Source of the DNA: AC-32 sp963717475 | GTDB taxonomy: Bacteria; Actinomycetota; Thermoleophilia; Gaiellales; Gaiellaceae | Reading direction: 5' to 3' | Assembly (NCBI GenBank): GCA_963717475.1 | Contig: OY970337.1 | Location: forward strand, 496,001 to 560,000 | Length of the DNA: 64,000 bases | Shown: piece by piece, positions 1 through 6,852 of the stretch | How the letters are laid out: each line of letters opens with the position of its first letter | Numbering within the stretch: the stretch's first letter is position 1 | Position numbers and translations under genes: made by a program | Notes under the pieces: model-generated | The model's input: the letters and a program-made list of their open reading frames with translations, nothing else | What the model was told of the DNA's origin: nothing | The model's database searches: none

Positions 1-1
1 C

Positions 2-847
2 GAGCGGGTCGACCCGCAGGTCGTGAACAAGCGGGCGCTCGAGTCGCTCGTCAAGTGCGGGGGACTCGACTCGACCGGGTCCTCACGGCGCGGGATGCTC
101 GAAGCACTCGAGCACGCCCTCTCGCACGGCCAGCGCGCCCAGGACGAGCGGCTGCGCGGCCAGGAGTCGCTCTTCGCCCAGGCCGACGAGAAGCCGGCCC
201 ACCCGCCGATCGGCAGCGAGGAGTTCGAGAAGAACGACCTCCTGCGCCTGGAGAAGGAGACGCTCGGCCTCTACGTCAGCGAGCACCCGCTCGAGGCGAT
301 CCGGGACCAGCTCCGGCGCAAGACCGACGCGTCACTCGCCGAGCTCGAGCGGCGGCGAGACGGCGACATCGTGACGGTCGCCGGAATCGTCTCCGCGATC
401 AAGCAGCTGACGACGAAGAAGGGCGACCCGATGGTCTTCATGCGCCTCGACGACGTCCTCGGCAGCGCGGAGTGCGTGGTCTTCAACTCGGTCTACGCGG
501 CCTCGCGCGAGCTGCTCATGACCGACGCCGTGCTCGTCGTCAAGGCGCGCGTCGACCACAAGGAGGGCGAGTCGAAGCTGATCGCGCTCGAGGTCTCGTC
601 GTTCGAGGCGACTCCCGAGCGGCGCGAGGTGCGGCTGAAGCTCGATGCGCGCCGCGCCCGCGCCGGGATCATCAAGGAGCTGGCTGCGGTCGTCCGCGAG
701 TTCCCGGGCGAGGCGCCGGTCGTCCTCGACCTGGTCACCTCCGGGGGCGCACGGGTCTTCCAGTTCGGCCAGGACTACCGCGTGCGCCCGGAGCCGGACT
801 TCTTCGCCGAGGTCAAGGCGCTGCTCGGCGAAGCGGCAGTGGCGTAG
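2..847 (+). CDS. dnaE: DNA polymerase III alpha subunit, C-terminal part (5' end outside window)
   Basis: Replicative DNA polymerase catalytic subunit; only the last 281 codons are present because the gene enters from the left edge, so the PHP, palm and fingers regions cannot be judged. Visible are the helix-hairpin-helix end (ALESLVKCGGLD near nt 35-72), the conserved LGLYVSEHPL motif (nt 262-291) that precedes the OB domain in DnaE, and the OB-fold strand set beginning VAGIVSAIKQL (nt 377-409). The reading frame is open from base 2, so the internal ATG at 23 is not the start. It ends 13 bp from the stop of the convergent next gene. The family call is firm. Whether this is DnaE1 or an error-prone DnaE2-type paralogue cannot be settled from the tail alone. 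Confidence 0.93.
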   Translation, partial: ERVDPQVVNKRALESLVKCGGLDSTGSSRRGMLEALEHALSHGQRAQDERLRGQESLFAQADEKPAHPPIGSEEFEKNDLLRLEKETLGLYVSEHPLEAIRDQLRRKTDASLAELERRRDGDIVTVAGIVSAIKQLTTKKGDPMVFMRLDDVLGSAECVVFNSVYAASRELLMTDAVLVVKARVDHKEGESKLIALEVSSFEATPERREVRLKLDARRARAGIIKELAAVVREFPGEAPVVLDLVTSGGARVFQFGQDYRVRPEPDFFAEVKALLGEAAVA

Positions 848-860
848 CGAAGCAAACTGT

Positions 861-1430
861 TTACGCCTGCCTGCTGCGCCTGCGGTAGAGCAGTCCCGCC
901 GCGGCCAGCGCGAGCGCCCCGGGGATCGCGATGCCCGCGACCAGCGCCGCGTTCGAGCCGGAGGGGCTGGAGGCGCCCGGGTCCTTGGCAGGCAAGCCGT
1001 GCTGCTGCAGGACGAGCTTGAGCTGGGTGCCGCCCAGGAACCAGCCGCCGGGAGCTCGGCTGTCGAAGATGCGTTGGCCCGGCTTCGTGTAGGTGAGCGC
1101 TCCGCCCTTCGCGTAGGGGTAGGCGTCCTGGTCGATCCAGAACGTGCCGCTGTCCGGCCCCGGAACCCGGAAGTGGATGCGGTACTTCGATCCGAGGCTC
1201 TTCGTCGGCGCGCTCGAGAGCATCGGATCGGGGGACGTCTGGAAGGACGCAGGGAACAGCCCGGCGCGCTCGGTCAGCTCGCCGAGGTCGCTCCCCATCG
1301 ACTCACCGTTGCCGCCGAGAGTGACGGTCTTCAGACCGGGCCCCGAGATCGTGGCCTGATCAGGCCCCTTGGCGGCTGCGACTGCGGGTAGCGCGAGCGC
1401 GACCGCGAGCACGAGCAGGAAGCGTTTCAT
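861..1430 (-). CDS. Secreted, C-terminally membrane-anchored protein of unknown function
   Basis: 189-residue protein with an N-terminal signal peptide (MKRFLLVLAVALALP, cleavage probably after AAA near residue 20) and a single C-terminal membrane helix (about residues 160-182) followed by a basic RRRSRQA tail. This suggests an extracytoplasmic domain anchored at the C terminus. The start at 1430 is chosen because AAAGGAGC lies 6 nt upstream and the signal peptide begins there; a longer in-frame start at 1460 would bury the signal. The middle has no domain I recognise. It contains DSGTFWIDQDAYPYAKGG and a Pro/Ser/Gly-rich linker before the helix. It stands alone on the minus strand between dnaE and the next minus gene. 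Confidence 0.75.
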   Translation of the reverse strand: MKRFLLVLAVALALPAVAAAKGPDQATISGPGLKTVTLGGNGESMGSDLGELTERAGLFPASFQTSPDPMLSSAPTKSLGSKYRIHFRVPGPDSGTFWIDQDAYPYAKGGALTYTKPGQRIFDSRAPGGWFLGGTQLKLVLQQHGLPAKDPGASSPSGSNAALVAGIAIPGALALAAAGLLYRRRSRQA

Positions 1431-1508
1431 CGTGAGCTCCTTTCGGGATGGCTTCGCCACTACACCGCCCGGCGGGCGGTGGTTCCCGACTCGTTGAGCT
1501 GGCTGCGC

Positions 1509-1817
1509 CTAGACGCCCGACGGCTGGGCGACAAGCTCCTGAGCGACCTCGAACTTCTCCACCGAGAGAACCGCCCCGCCGGCCGACTCCGCGGCCTCGC
1601 GGCGGAGGTTCCGCGCGTGGCGCTCGCTGTTCTCGAGCGCGACGGCGTTCTCCCAGAGAGTCAGGGTCATCGTGCGGCCGTCCTCTTCGTCCATGAGGAC
1701 ATATCCGCCCGCAAACCCCTCGAGGTGCTCAATCTGCTTGCCTGCCTCGCCGAACGCGGCTACGGCCTGCTCGAGCTGGTCCCCAGGGACCTCGTAGCGT
1801 GCGACACGTGCGAACAC
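1509..1817 (-). CDS. Antibiotic biosynthesis monooxygenase (ABM)-like ferredoxin-fold small protein
   Basis: 102-residue protein whose pattern (FARVARYEV at the start, then a helix, GYVLMDEEDGRTMTLTLWE, then a second helix with N-S-E-R-H-A) matches dimeric alpha/beta-barrel proteins of the ABM/YgiN type. These act as small oxygenases or simply as ligand-binding dimers, so a reaction cannot be assigned. GTG at 1817 is chosen because the recognisable fold begins at FARV; upstream in-frame sequence is Pro/Arg-rich and looks non-coding. No good ribosome binding site is seen, so leaderless translation is possible. The start lies only 38 bp from the start of the divergent sigma factor gene, so their promoters must overlap. 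Confidence 0.7.
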   Translation of the reverse strand: MFARVARYEVPGDQLEQAVAAFGEAGKQIEHLEGFAGGYVLMDEEDGRTMTLTLWENAVALENSERHARNLRREAAESAGGAVLSVEKFEVAQELVAQPSGV

Positions 1818-1855
1818 GCCGGAACCATAACCGCGCAGGAGGTGTAGGACCGGCG

Positions 1856-2413
1856 GTGGTGGACCGGCCACTGGATGAGACAGAGCTCGTGGAGCAGGCG
1901 CGGCGGGGCGACCTCGCCGCCTGGGAGACGATCGTGCGCGCATACCAGGGAATCGCCTTTCGAACGGCCTACCTGCTCGGCGGGAGCGCCGCGGATGCCG
2001 AGGAGGCCGTGCAGGACGGCTTCGTCAAGGCGTACCGCGCGCTCGGCCGCTTCCGCCGCGGCGCGCCGCTGAAGCCCTGGCTGCTGCGGATCGTCGCGAA
2101 CGAGGCGAAGAACCGGCGGCGCGCGGCGGGCAGGCGCGAGGCGCTTGTCGTGCGCGCTGCCGCCGGGGACCGCCCGGGGGACGCGGTCCCGTCCCCCGAG
2201 GCGGCTCTGCTCGCGGGCGAGTCGCGCCGGCGGCTGCTGGAAGCCGTCGAGCGTCTGTCGGACGAGCACCGCGACGCGATCGCATGCCGCTTCTTCCTCG
2301 AGCTCTCCGAGGATGAGACGGCGGCGGCGCTCGGTCTCCGCCGCGGGACGGTGAAGTCGAGGCTCTCGCGCGCGCTGGAGCGGCTGCGGGACGAGCTGGG
2401 GGAGATGCCTTGA
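1856..2413 (+). CDS. ECF-type RNA polymerase sigma-70 factor
   Basis: 185-residue alternative sigma factor. Region 2 runs from about residue 8 to 80 and includes ADAEEAVQDGFVKAYRAL (core binding and -10 melting) and WLLRIVANEAKNRRR. Region 4 at the C terminus has a helix-turn-helix, SEDETAAALGLRRGTVKSRL, for -35 recognition. Regions 1 and 3 are absent, as in ECF sigmas. GTG at 1856 is preferred because AGGAGGT lies at 1837-1843; a second GTG follows at once, and in-frame sequence further upstream overlaps the divergent gene. It is followed with a 4-nt overlap by a one-helix membrane protein that is probably its anti-sigma factor, so its activity is likely controlled by an envelope signal. Confidence 0.9.
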   Translation: MVDRPLDETELVEQARRGDLAAWETIVRAYQGIAFRTAYLLGGSAADAEEAVQDGFVKAYRALGRFRRGAPLKPWLLRIVANEAKNRRRAAGRREALVVRAAAGDRPGDAVPSPEAALLAGESRRRLLEAVERLSDEHRDAIACRFFLELSEDETAAALGLRRGTVKSRLSRALERLRDELGEMP

Positions 2414-3105
2414 GCGAGCTCGAGCTCCAGCTCGTCGAGCTTGGCCGGGAGCTGGACGTGCCGGCCGAGCCGGACGTCACCGCGCGCGTGGTCGAGAGGC
2501 TCGAGCGCCGCCGGCCGTTCCCCTGGCGGCCGCTCGCGGTCGCGCTGGCCGTCGTTGTCGTCGCGGTCGCGATTGCCTTCGCGGTCCCGCCGGCTCGCAG
2601 CGCGATCCTGCGCTTCTTCCACCTCGGCGGTGCGAGCGTCGTGCGCGTGGAGGCGCTGCCGCCGGCGGTCGAGCGCTCCCAGGCGGGCGGGCTCGGCGAC
2701 CCGCTCACGCGCGACGCCGCCGAGCGGCGTGTCGGCTTCAAGCTCGTGCTGCCGTCCGCCGCCCGCCGCGTGTACGTGTTGGGCGACTCGCTCGCGTCGG
2801 TCGTCGTCCGCGCCTACGGCCGCCCGGTCCTCGTCTCCGAGTTCCCGGGGCAGGGGCAGTTCCTCGAGAAGCTCGTCGCCGGCCGGACCGACGTCGAGCG
2901 CCTCCAGGTCGACGGACGGCCGGCTCTCTGGCTCGAGGGCGCTCCGCACGTGCTGCAGTACTTCGACCGCCGCCGCGGCTTCCGCGAGGAGCCGATCCTG
3001 ATCCGCGGCAACGTTCTTCTCTGGGTGCGCGGCCCGGTCACCCTGCGCCTCGAAGGCAAGCTGACGAGGGCGCAGGCGCTCGAGCTTGCGCACCGGCTCC
3101 GCTGA
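2410..3105 (+). CDS. Probable membrane anti-sigma factor / DUF4367-like protein
   Basis: 231-residue single-span membrane protein. A short acidic cytoplasmic segment (1-40) precedes one hydrophobic helix (about 41-60) and an extracytoplasmic domain of about 165 residues with a repeated strand pattern (GFKLVLPSAARRVYVLGDS, LVSEFPGQGQFLEK, GRPALWLEGAPHVLQYF) like DUF4367-type domains seen downstream of ECF sigmas. It starts at TTG 2410, overlapping the sigma stop codon, which implies translational coupling. No zinc anti-sigma HxxxCxxC motif is present, so the anti-sigma role rests on gene pairing and topology only. Confidence 0.65.
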   Translation: MSELELQLVELGRELDVPAEPDVTARVVERLERRRPFPWRPLAVALAVVVVAVAIAFAVPPARSAILRFFHLGGASVVRVEALPPAVERSQAGGLGDPLTRDAAERRVGFKLVLPSAARRVYVLGDSLASVVVRAYGRPVLVSEFPGQGQFLEKLVAGRTDVERLQVDGRPALWLEGAPHVLQYFDRRRGFREEPILIRGNVLLWVRGPVTLRLEGKLTRAQALELAHRLR

Positions 3106-3107
3106 TA

Positions 3108-3123
3108 TCCCCCGGCGGGGGGA
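3108..3123 (+). terminator. Possible short G/C hairpin after the anti-sigma gene
   Basis: TCCCCC pairs with GGGGGA around a four-base GGCG loop, directly after the stop codon at 3105. There is no T tract, so this is at best a weak or Rho-assisted terminator. Confidence 0.3.
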
Positions 3124-3161
3124 GATCCGTTGGGCTCTTGCGCCCGAATACCAAGAAGACG

Positions 3162-3365
3162 ATGACTGCTGCGGAGCTTCACGTTGTCGAAGAGAGCGAA
3201 ATGGATCGCGTCGAGAGCTGGCGCGCGGAGGAGCTGATCCGCGCCGGCTACACCCCGAGCGACGCGGTCGCGCTCGCCGGCCGGCACGACATCGACCTGC
3301 ACTTCGCGGTCGAGCTGCTCGAGCAGGGCTGCCCGATCGAGACGGCGATCGACATCCTCATCTAG
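3162..3365 (+). CDS. 67-residue protein of unknown function, paralogue of the gene at 14471
   Basis: Small soluble, mostly helical protein. It aligns without gaps along its whole length with the 67-residue protein at 14471-14674. Shared positions form the pattern WRxExLxxAGYxxxDAxxLA, then RxDxDLHxAVxL and QGCPxExAxxIL. The three short helices with a central AGY turn resemble a UBA-like or small helical-bundle fold, but that is inference. ATG at 3162 is selected because it gives exactly the same length as the paralogue; a TTG at 3138 would add eight residues without counterpart. It sits alone between the anti-sigma gene and lgt. No function can be stated. Confidence 0.75.
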   Translation: MTAAELHVVEESEMDRVESWRAEELIRAGYTPSDAVALAGRHDIDLHFAVELLEQGCPIETAIDILI

Positions 3366-3416
3366 TCGCCGGCCACCGGCGCAGGCTTCAGAGCGCGCGG
3401 GCAGAATGTTGGGCCC

Positions 3417-4295
3417 GTGCTCCTCGCATCGATCCCTTCTCCGCATAGCGGCACGATCGATCTCGGACCACTGACGGTCCACATGTACGGCCTGATGCTG
3501 CTGCTCGCGATCGCGGCGGCGATCTGGCTGACCGGCGTGCGCTGGGTGGCGCGCGGCGGCGACTGGGACCTCGTCCTGCGCGTCGCGGTTTGGGGTGTCG
3601 CGTTCGGGATCATCGGAGCCCGCGCGTACCACGACGTCACGAGCTGGGACCAGGTCTCGAGCCCGAAGTGGAAGGGGATCTTCGCCGTCTGGCAGGGCGG
3701 GCTCGGCGTGTGGGGCGGGATCCTGCTCGGCTGCCTCGCCGGCGCGGTGGTCGTCCGCCTCTCGGGCGCGCGCATCCGCGACTTCATGGACGCGGTCGCG
3801 CCGGGCTTGCTGCTCGCGCAGGGGATCGGGCGCTGGGGCAACTGGTTCAACCAGGAGCTCTACGGCAAGCCGACCGGCCAGCCGTGGGGCCTGAAGATCG
3901 ACGTCACCCACCGTCAGCCCGGCTACGAGCAGTACTCGACCTTCCACCCGACCTTTCTCTACGAGTTCGTCTACGACCTGGTCGGGGTGGGAGTGCTGCT
4001 CCTCCTCGACCGGCGATACCGCTTCAAGCCGCCGGCGCTGTTCTCGCTCTACGTCTCGATCTACACCTTCGGGCGCTTCTTCGAGGAGCTGCTGCGGATC
4101 GATCCCGCGCATCACTTCGCGGGCCTGCGCTTGAACGCCTGGGTCTCGGTGGTCGTCTTCTGCGCCTCGACCGTGTTCTTCATCTGGTGGCAGTTCATCC
4201 ATGAAGGCGAGCCCGAGGACGGGGAACCGCGGCCTGTCACGCCGGAGGGCCCGGCGATGGCGATCCCGCGCGGGCGCGTCCGGCCCTCTCGCTAG
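3417..4295 (+). CDS. lgt: Prolipoprotein diacylglyceryl transferase
   Basis: Integral membrane enzyme that moves diacylglycerol from phosphatidylglycerol to the lipobox cysteine of prolipoproteins, the first step of lipoprotein maturation. The 292-residue protein has about seven membrane helices and the Lgt signature GIGRWGNWFNQELYG (residues 136-150), whose Arg and Asn/Glu are the conserved active-site region, plus the N-terminal MYGLMLLLAI helix. Start is GTG 3417. The C terminus carries a charged Glu/Pro/Arg tail of about 35 residues beyond the last helix. It overlaps open sequence of scpA; the true scpA start is 10 bp after the lgt stop. A candidate substrate is the DUF3352 lipoprotein at 18629. 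Confidence 0.95.
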   Translation: MLLASIPSPHSGTIDLGPLTVHMYGLMLLLAIAAAIWLTGVRWVARGGDWDLVLRVAVWGVAFGIIGARAYHDVTSWDQVSSPKWKGIFAVWQGGLGVWGGILLGCLAGAVVVRLSGARIRDFMDAVAPGLLLAQGIGRWGNWFNQELYGKPTGQPWGLKIDVTHRQPGYEQYSTFHPTFLYEFVYDLVGVGVLLLLDRRYRFKPPALFSLYVSIYTFGRFFEELLRIDPAHHFAGLRLNAWVSVVVFCASTVFFIWWQFIHEGEPEDGEPRPVTPEGPAMAIPRGRVRPSR

Positions 4296-4305
4296 GTTCC
4301 GGGCC

Positions 4306-5070
4306 GTGCGCGAGCTCGAGCTCGACCTCGACGCCTTCGAGGGTCCCTTCGACCTGCTGCTGACGCTCGTCCTCAAGGAGGAGCTCGATCTCGCGGAGGT
4401 CGACGTGGCCGAGATCGTGGTCACGTTCTGCTCGCGGCTCGAGGAGCGCGGGGAGCTCGATCTGGAGGCCTGTGGCGAGTTCCTGGTCCTCGTGGCTGCG
4501 CTGTTGGAGCTGAAGGCGCGAGCGTTGTTCCCGGACGAGGACGCGGAGCTGTCGGAGCTCGAGCCCGAGGAGGCGGCCGAGGAGCTCGCGCGCCGGCTGG
4601 CGGAGTACCGGAGGGCGAAGGAGGCTGCGGAGTGGCTGGCTGCGCGGCTCGCGGGCGAAAGCTCGCGCTTCTTCCGGCTCGGGCCTGCGCCGCTGGCGCC
4701 GCGAGTGGAGCGGCGGCTGGCGCCCCAGGAGGCCTCGTCGCTCGCGGCGGCTTTGCGCGCGCTCGCGGCGGAGCCGCCGGCCGTCTCGCTCTCGCATATG
4801 GCGCTGCGCTTCCCGCCGGTCTCGCAGTTCCTGGAGCGCTTCCGCGCGGTGCTGCGACGGCGCAGGGTGTTCGACCTGGACGCGGAAGTAGTGGGCATGT
4901 CGCGTGTCGAGCAAGCGGTCGCGTTTCTCGCGTTGCTCGAGCTGCGCCGGGCGGGCGAGGTTTCTCTGGAGCAGGCGGCGGCGTTCGCGCCAATTCGCGT
5001 TCGGCGCGAGGCTGAAGCTCGAGTCGAGGAGAGGGGGCCGGAGTGGACCGGGATCGCCCGTTCCGCCTGA
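4306..5070 (+). CDS. scpA: Segregation and condensation protein A (kleisin)
   Basis: Kleisin that bridges the two SMC heads and carries ScpB in the bacterial condensin. The 254 residues begin with the hallmark FEGPFDLLLTLVLKEELDL (N-terminal SMC-neck binding helices). A Glu/Ala-rich middle follows, and the protein ends in a winged-helix region (RVEQAVAFLALLELRRAGEV) that binds the SMC cap. GTG at 4306 is selected because the conserved N terminus begins there; 35 upstream in-frame codons overlap the lgt tail and look unrelated. It overlaps scpB by 28 bp. The SMC partner lies far away at 46068. Confidence 0.92.
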   Translation: MRELELDLDAFEGPFDLLLTLVLKEELDLAEVDVAEIVVTFCSRLEERGELDLEACGEFLVLVAALLELKARALFPDEDAELSELEPEEAAEELARRLAEYRRAKEAAEWLAARLAGESSRFFRLGPAPLAPRVERRLAPQEASSLAAALRALAAEPPAVSLSHMALRFPPVSQFLERFRAVLRRRRVFDLDAEVVGMSRVEQAVAFLALLELRRAGEVSLEQAAAFAPIRVRREAEARVEERGPEWTGIARSA

Positions 5071-5651
5071 TCACCGCGGGGCCGGTCGACGCGCTCGCGC
5101 GGACGGTCGAGGCGCTGCTCGTGGTCGCGTCGCAGCCGTTGTCTGTGGACGAGTTGGCCGCGGCTGCCGACGACGATCCGGAGCGGATCGAGACGGCTCT
5201 TGGCCTGCTCGGCGAGCGCTTCTCGGAGGGCCGGTCGGGGATCGTGCTCGAGCACGTGGCCGGCGGTTGGGCGTTCCGTGCCTCGCGCGAGGCGGCGGAG
5301 GCCTGCGGCCGGCTGTTCGAACGGCCGGTCGAGCGCGGGCTCTCGGCGGCCTCGCTGGAGACGCTCGCGATCGTCGCTTACCTCGGGCCGGTGAGCCGGC
5401 CGGAGATCGCGCGCATCCGGGGCGTGGCGGCCGACTCGGTCGTCGCGGGTCTCGTCGAGCGTGGCCTGATCGCCGAAGCGGGCCGCGAGCCCGGCGTCGG
5501 CGGTGCCGTGCGGTACCGGACGACGCCGCTGTTCGAGCGGGTCTTCGGGCTGGAGTCGCTGTCGGAGCTACCGCGCCTGGACGACGTGGGCGACGACGTC
5601 GGCCAGATCCGAGAGCGCCTCGAAAGCGTCGCCGAGCGCCGCGGCGCCTAG
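5043..5651 (+). CDS. scpB: Segregation and condensation protein B
   Basis: Dimeric tandem winged-helix protein that binds the ScpA linker. The 202 residues contain the first winged helix (VEALLVVASQPLSVDELA, about 22-40) and the second with the family signature LSAASLETLAIVAYLGPVSRPEIARIRG. GTG 5043 is used; GGGGGCCGGA upstream provides a plausible ribosome binding site within scpA. Its 28-bp overlap with scpA implies co-translation at a matched ratio. Confidence 0.93.
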   Translation: MDRDRPFRLITAGPVDALARTVEALLVVASQPLSVDELAAAADDDPERIETALGLLGERFSEGRSGIVLEHVAGGWAFRASREAAEACGRLFERPVERGLSAASLETLAIVAYLGPVSRPEIARIRGVAADSVVAGLVERGLIAEAGREPGVGGAVRYRTTPLFERVFGLESLSELPRLDDVGDDVGQIRERLESVAERRGA

Positions 5652-5679
5652 CCGGCCTCGCCCGGAAAAATCCGCACTT

Positions 5680-5696
5680 CCCCACCCTGGGTGGGG
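5680..5696. other. Perfect 8-1-8 G/C palindrome in the scpB 3' intergenic region
   Basis: CCCCACCC, a central T, then GGGTGGGG. It lies in the 141-bp gap between the convergent scpB and a small minus-strand membrane gene. It could work as a bidirectional terminator stem or a protein site; there is no T tract. The rest of this gap holds one copy of the dispersed GTCAC/GTGAC-type motif at 5721-5776. Confidence 0.4.
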
Positions 5697-5720
5697 ATGA
5701 ATGTCCACCCGCCACCCGCG

Positions 5721-5776
5721 GCGAGCGTAACTCGAAAAGACCCACGTGTCTGTGGCCGGAGTGTCAAAGATGTGAG
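5721..5776 (+). repeat. Dispersed intergenic motif, copy A
   Basis: It shares GCGAGCGTA, a CG-AAAG block, CACG and TGTGGC-GGA in the same order and nearly the same spacing with 33531-33590, then a GTGTC...GTGAG tail. About 30 of the first 40 aligned positions are identical by eye. It lies between two convergent genes, so a simple promoter role does not explain this copy. Confidence 0.5.
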
Positions 5777-5792
5777 CCGATTTTCGGCGGGG

Positions 5793-6149
5793 TTACTGCC
5801 AGGGCGGCGGGTCGGCCCAGTCGCTGACCTCTTGCCAGCTCTCGGCCCAGTGGCGCTTCTCGCGCGTGGTGATCGCCCAGGTGGCCAGCGACGCGAGGGC
5901 CGCGCCGCCGGCGAGCACCGACCAGAAGACCGTCGCCCTCATGCCTGCCAGGATCGTCGTCAGCAACAGCACCGGCCAGACGTAGAGCAGCGCGGCCATC
6001 GCGCCGACGAGGAGAGAGAGCCCCGCGAGCCCGAGACGCAGGTCGCGCCGGGGCAGCTGCTCCGCACGGAACCGCGGCTCGACGGCCCGCTTGATCTCGC
6101 CCACGCGGTACATGTCTTCGAGTGCCCCGTAGGACCAATCCCTGGCCAT
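5793..6149 (-). CDS. Small membrane protein of unknown function
   Basis: 118-residue protein with a charged N terminus (MARDWSYGALEDMYRVGEIKRAVEPRF) and two to three hydrophobic helices (about residues 40-75 and 78-98), ending in a Trp-rich tail (WAESWQEVSDWADPPPWQ). ATG 6149 is used. It is divergent from rluB, whose likely start lies about 20 bp away, so both must be transcribed from a very tight, perhaps leaderless, promoter pair. No known domain is recognised. Confidence 0.65.
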   Translation of the reverse strand: MARDWSYGALEDMYRVGEIKRAVEPRFRAEQLPRRDLRLGLAGLSLLVGAMAALLYVWPVLLLTTILAGMRATVFWSVLAGGAALASLATWAITTREKRHWAESWQEVSDWADPPPWQ

Positions 6150-6168
6150 GGGCAAACATTACGCCCGA

Positions 6169-6852
6169 ATGCGCCTGAATGCCTACCTCGCCAGGGCGGG
6201 CGTCGCTTCGCGGCGCGGCGCCGACGAGCTGATCAAGGCCGGCCGCGTGTCCGTCAACGGCGAGCCGGGGCAGCTGAACACGTTCGTCGAGTCACGCGAC
6301 CGCGTCGAGGTCGACGGCCAGCCGGTCGCGCCGCAGCAGCTCGCCTACGTGCTGCTCCACAAGCCCGCCGGCACGGTCACCACCGCGCGCGACCCCCATG
6401 CGCGCCGAACCGTCGTCGACCTCGTCGGCCACCCGTCGCGCGTCGTTCCCGTCGGCCGCCTCGACGCCGACACGACCGGCGCACTCCTGCTCACGAACGA
6501 CGGCCCGCTCGCACACCGCCTGGCGCACCCGCGCTACGGCGTCGAGAAGGTCTACGAGGCCGACGTCGAGGGCCACCCCTCCGACGGGGCGCTCGAAGAA
6601 CTACGCCGCGGGATCGAGCTCGAGGACGGGCCAACCGCGCCCGCCGGGGCCCGCCGCCTCGGCCCCGGCCGCCTCGAGCTCACGCTGCACGAAGGCCGCA
6701 AGCACCAGGTCAAGCGGATGCTGGCCGCGGTCGGCCACCCGGTCACGCACCTGCACCGGAGCCGCTACGCCGGCTTGACCCTGGAAGGGCTCGAGCCCGG
6801 CGCGTGGCGCGAGCTCGAGCCCTCCGAGGTGGATCTGCTCAGGAACCGGTAG
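6169..6852 (+). CDS. rluB: Ribosomal large subunit pseudouridine synthase, RsuA/RluB family
   Basis: Converts a specific uridine in 23S rRNA (U2605 in E. coli for RluB) to pseudouridine. The 227 residues hold an N-terminal S4 RNA-binding domain (MRLNAYLARAGVASRRGADEL, 1-45) and the catalytic RsuA-family domain with GRLDADTTGALLLTNDG, where Asp99 is the nucleophile. ATG 6169 is preferred since family members begin MRLNxYLAxAG; an ATG at 6148 would overlap the divergent gene's start codon. It follows scpB in the region as in many Gram-positive genomes. Its last 14 bp overlap the end of the convergent phosphatase gene. The B versus E/F subtype is not certain. Confidence 0.9.
   Translation: MRLNAYLARAGVASRRGADELIKAGRVSVNGEPGQLNTFVESRDRVEVDGQPVAPQQLAYVLLHKPAGTVTTARDPHARRTVVDLVGHPSRVVPVGRLDADTTGALLLTNDGPLAHRLAHPRYGVEKVYEADVEGHPSDGALEELRRGIELEDGPTAPAGARRLGPGRLELTLHEGRKHQVKRMLAAVGHPVTHLHRSRYAGLTLEGLEPGAWRELEPSEVDLLRNR

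Noticed and set aside
2814..5255. Long open frame on the minus strand (813 codons) across lgt and scpAB
   Set aside because: It is antisense to well-supported genes, is Arg/Ser/Pro-rich and low complexity, and is the usual shadow frame of high-GC DNA.
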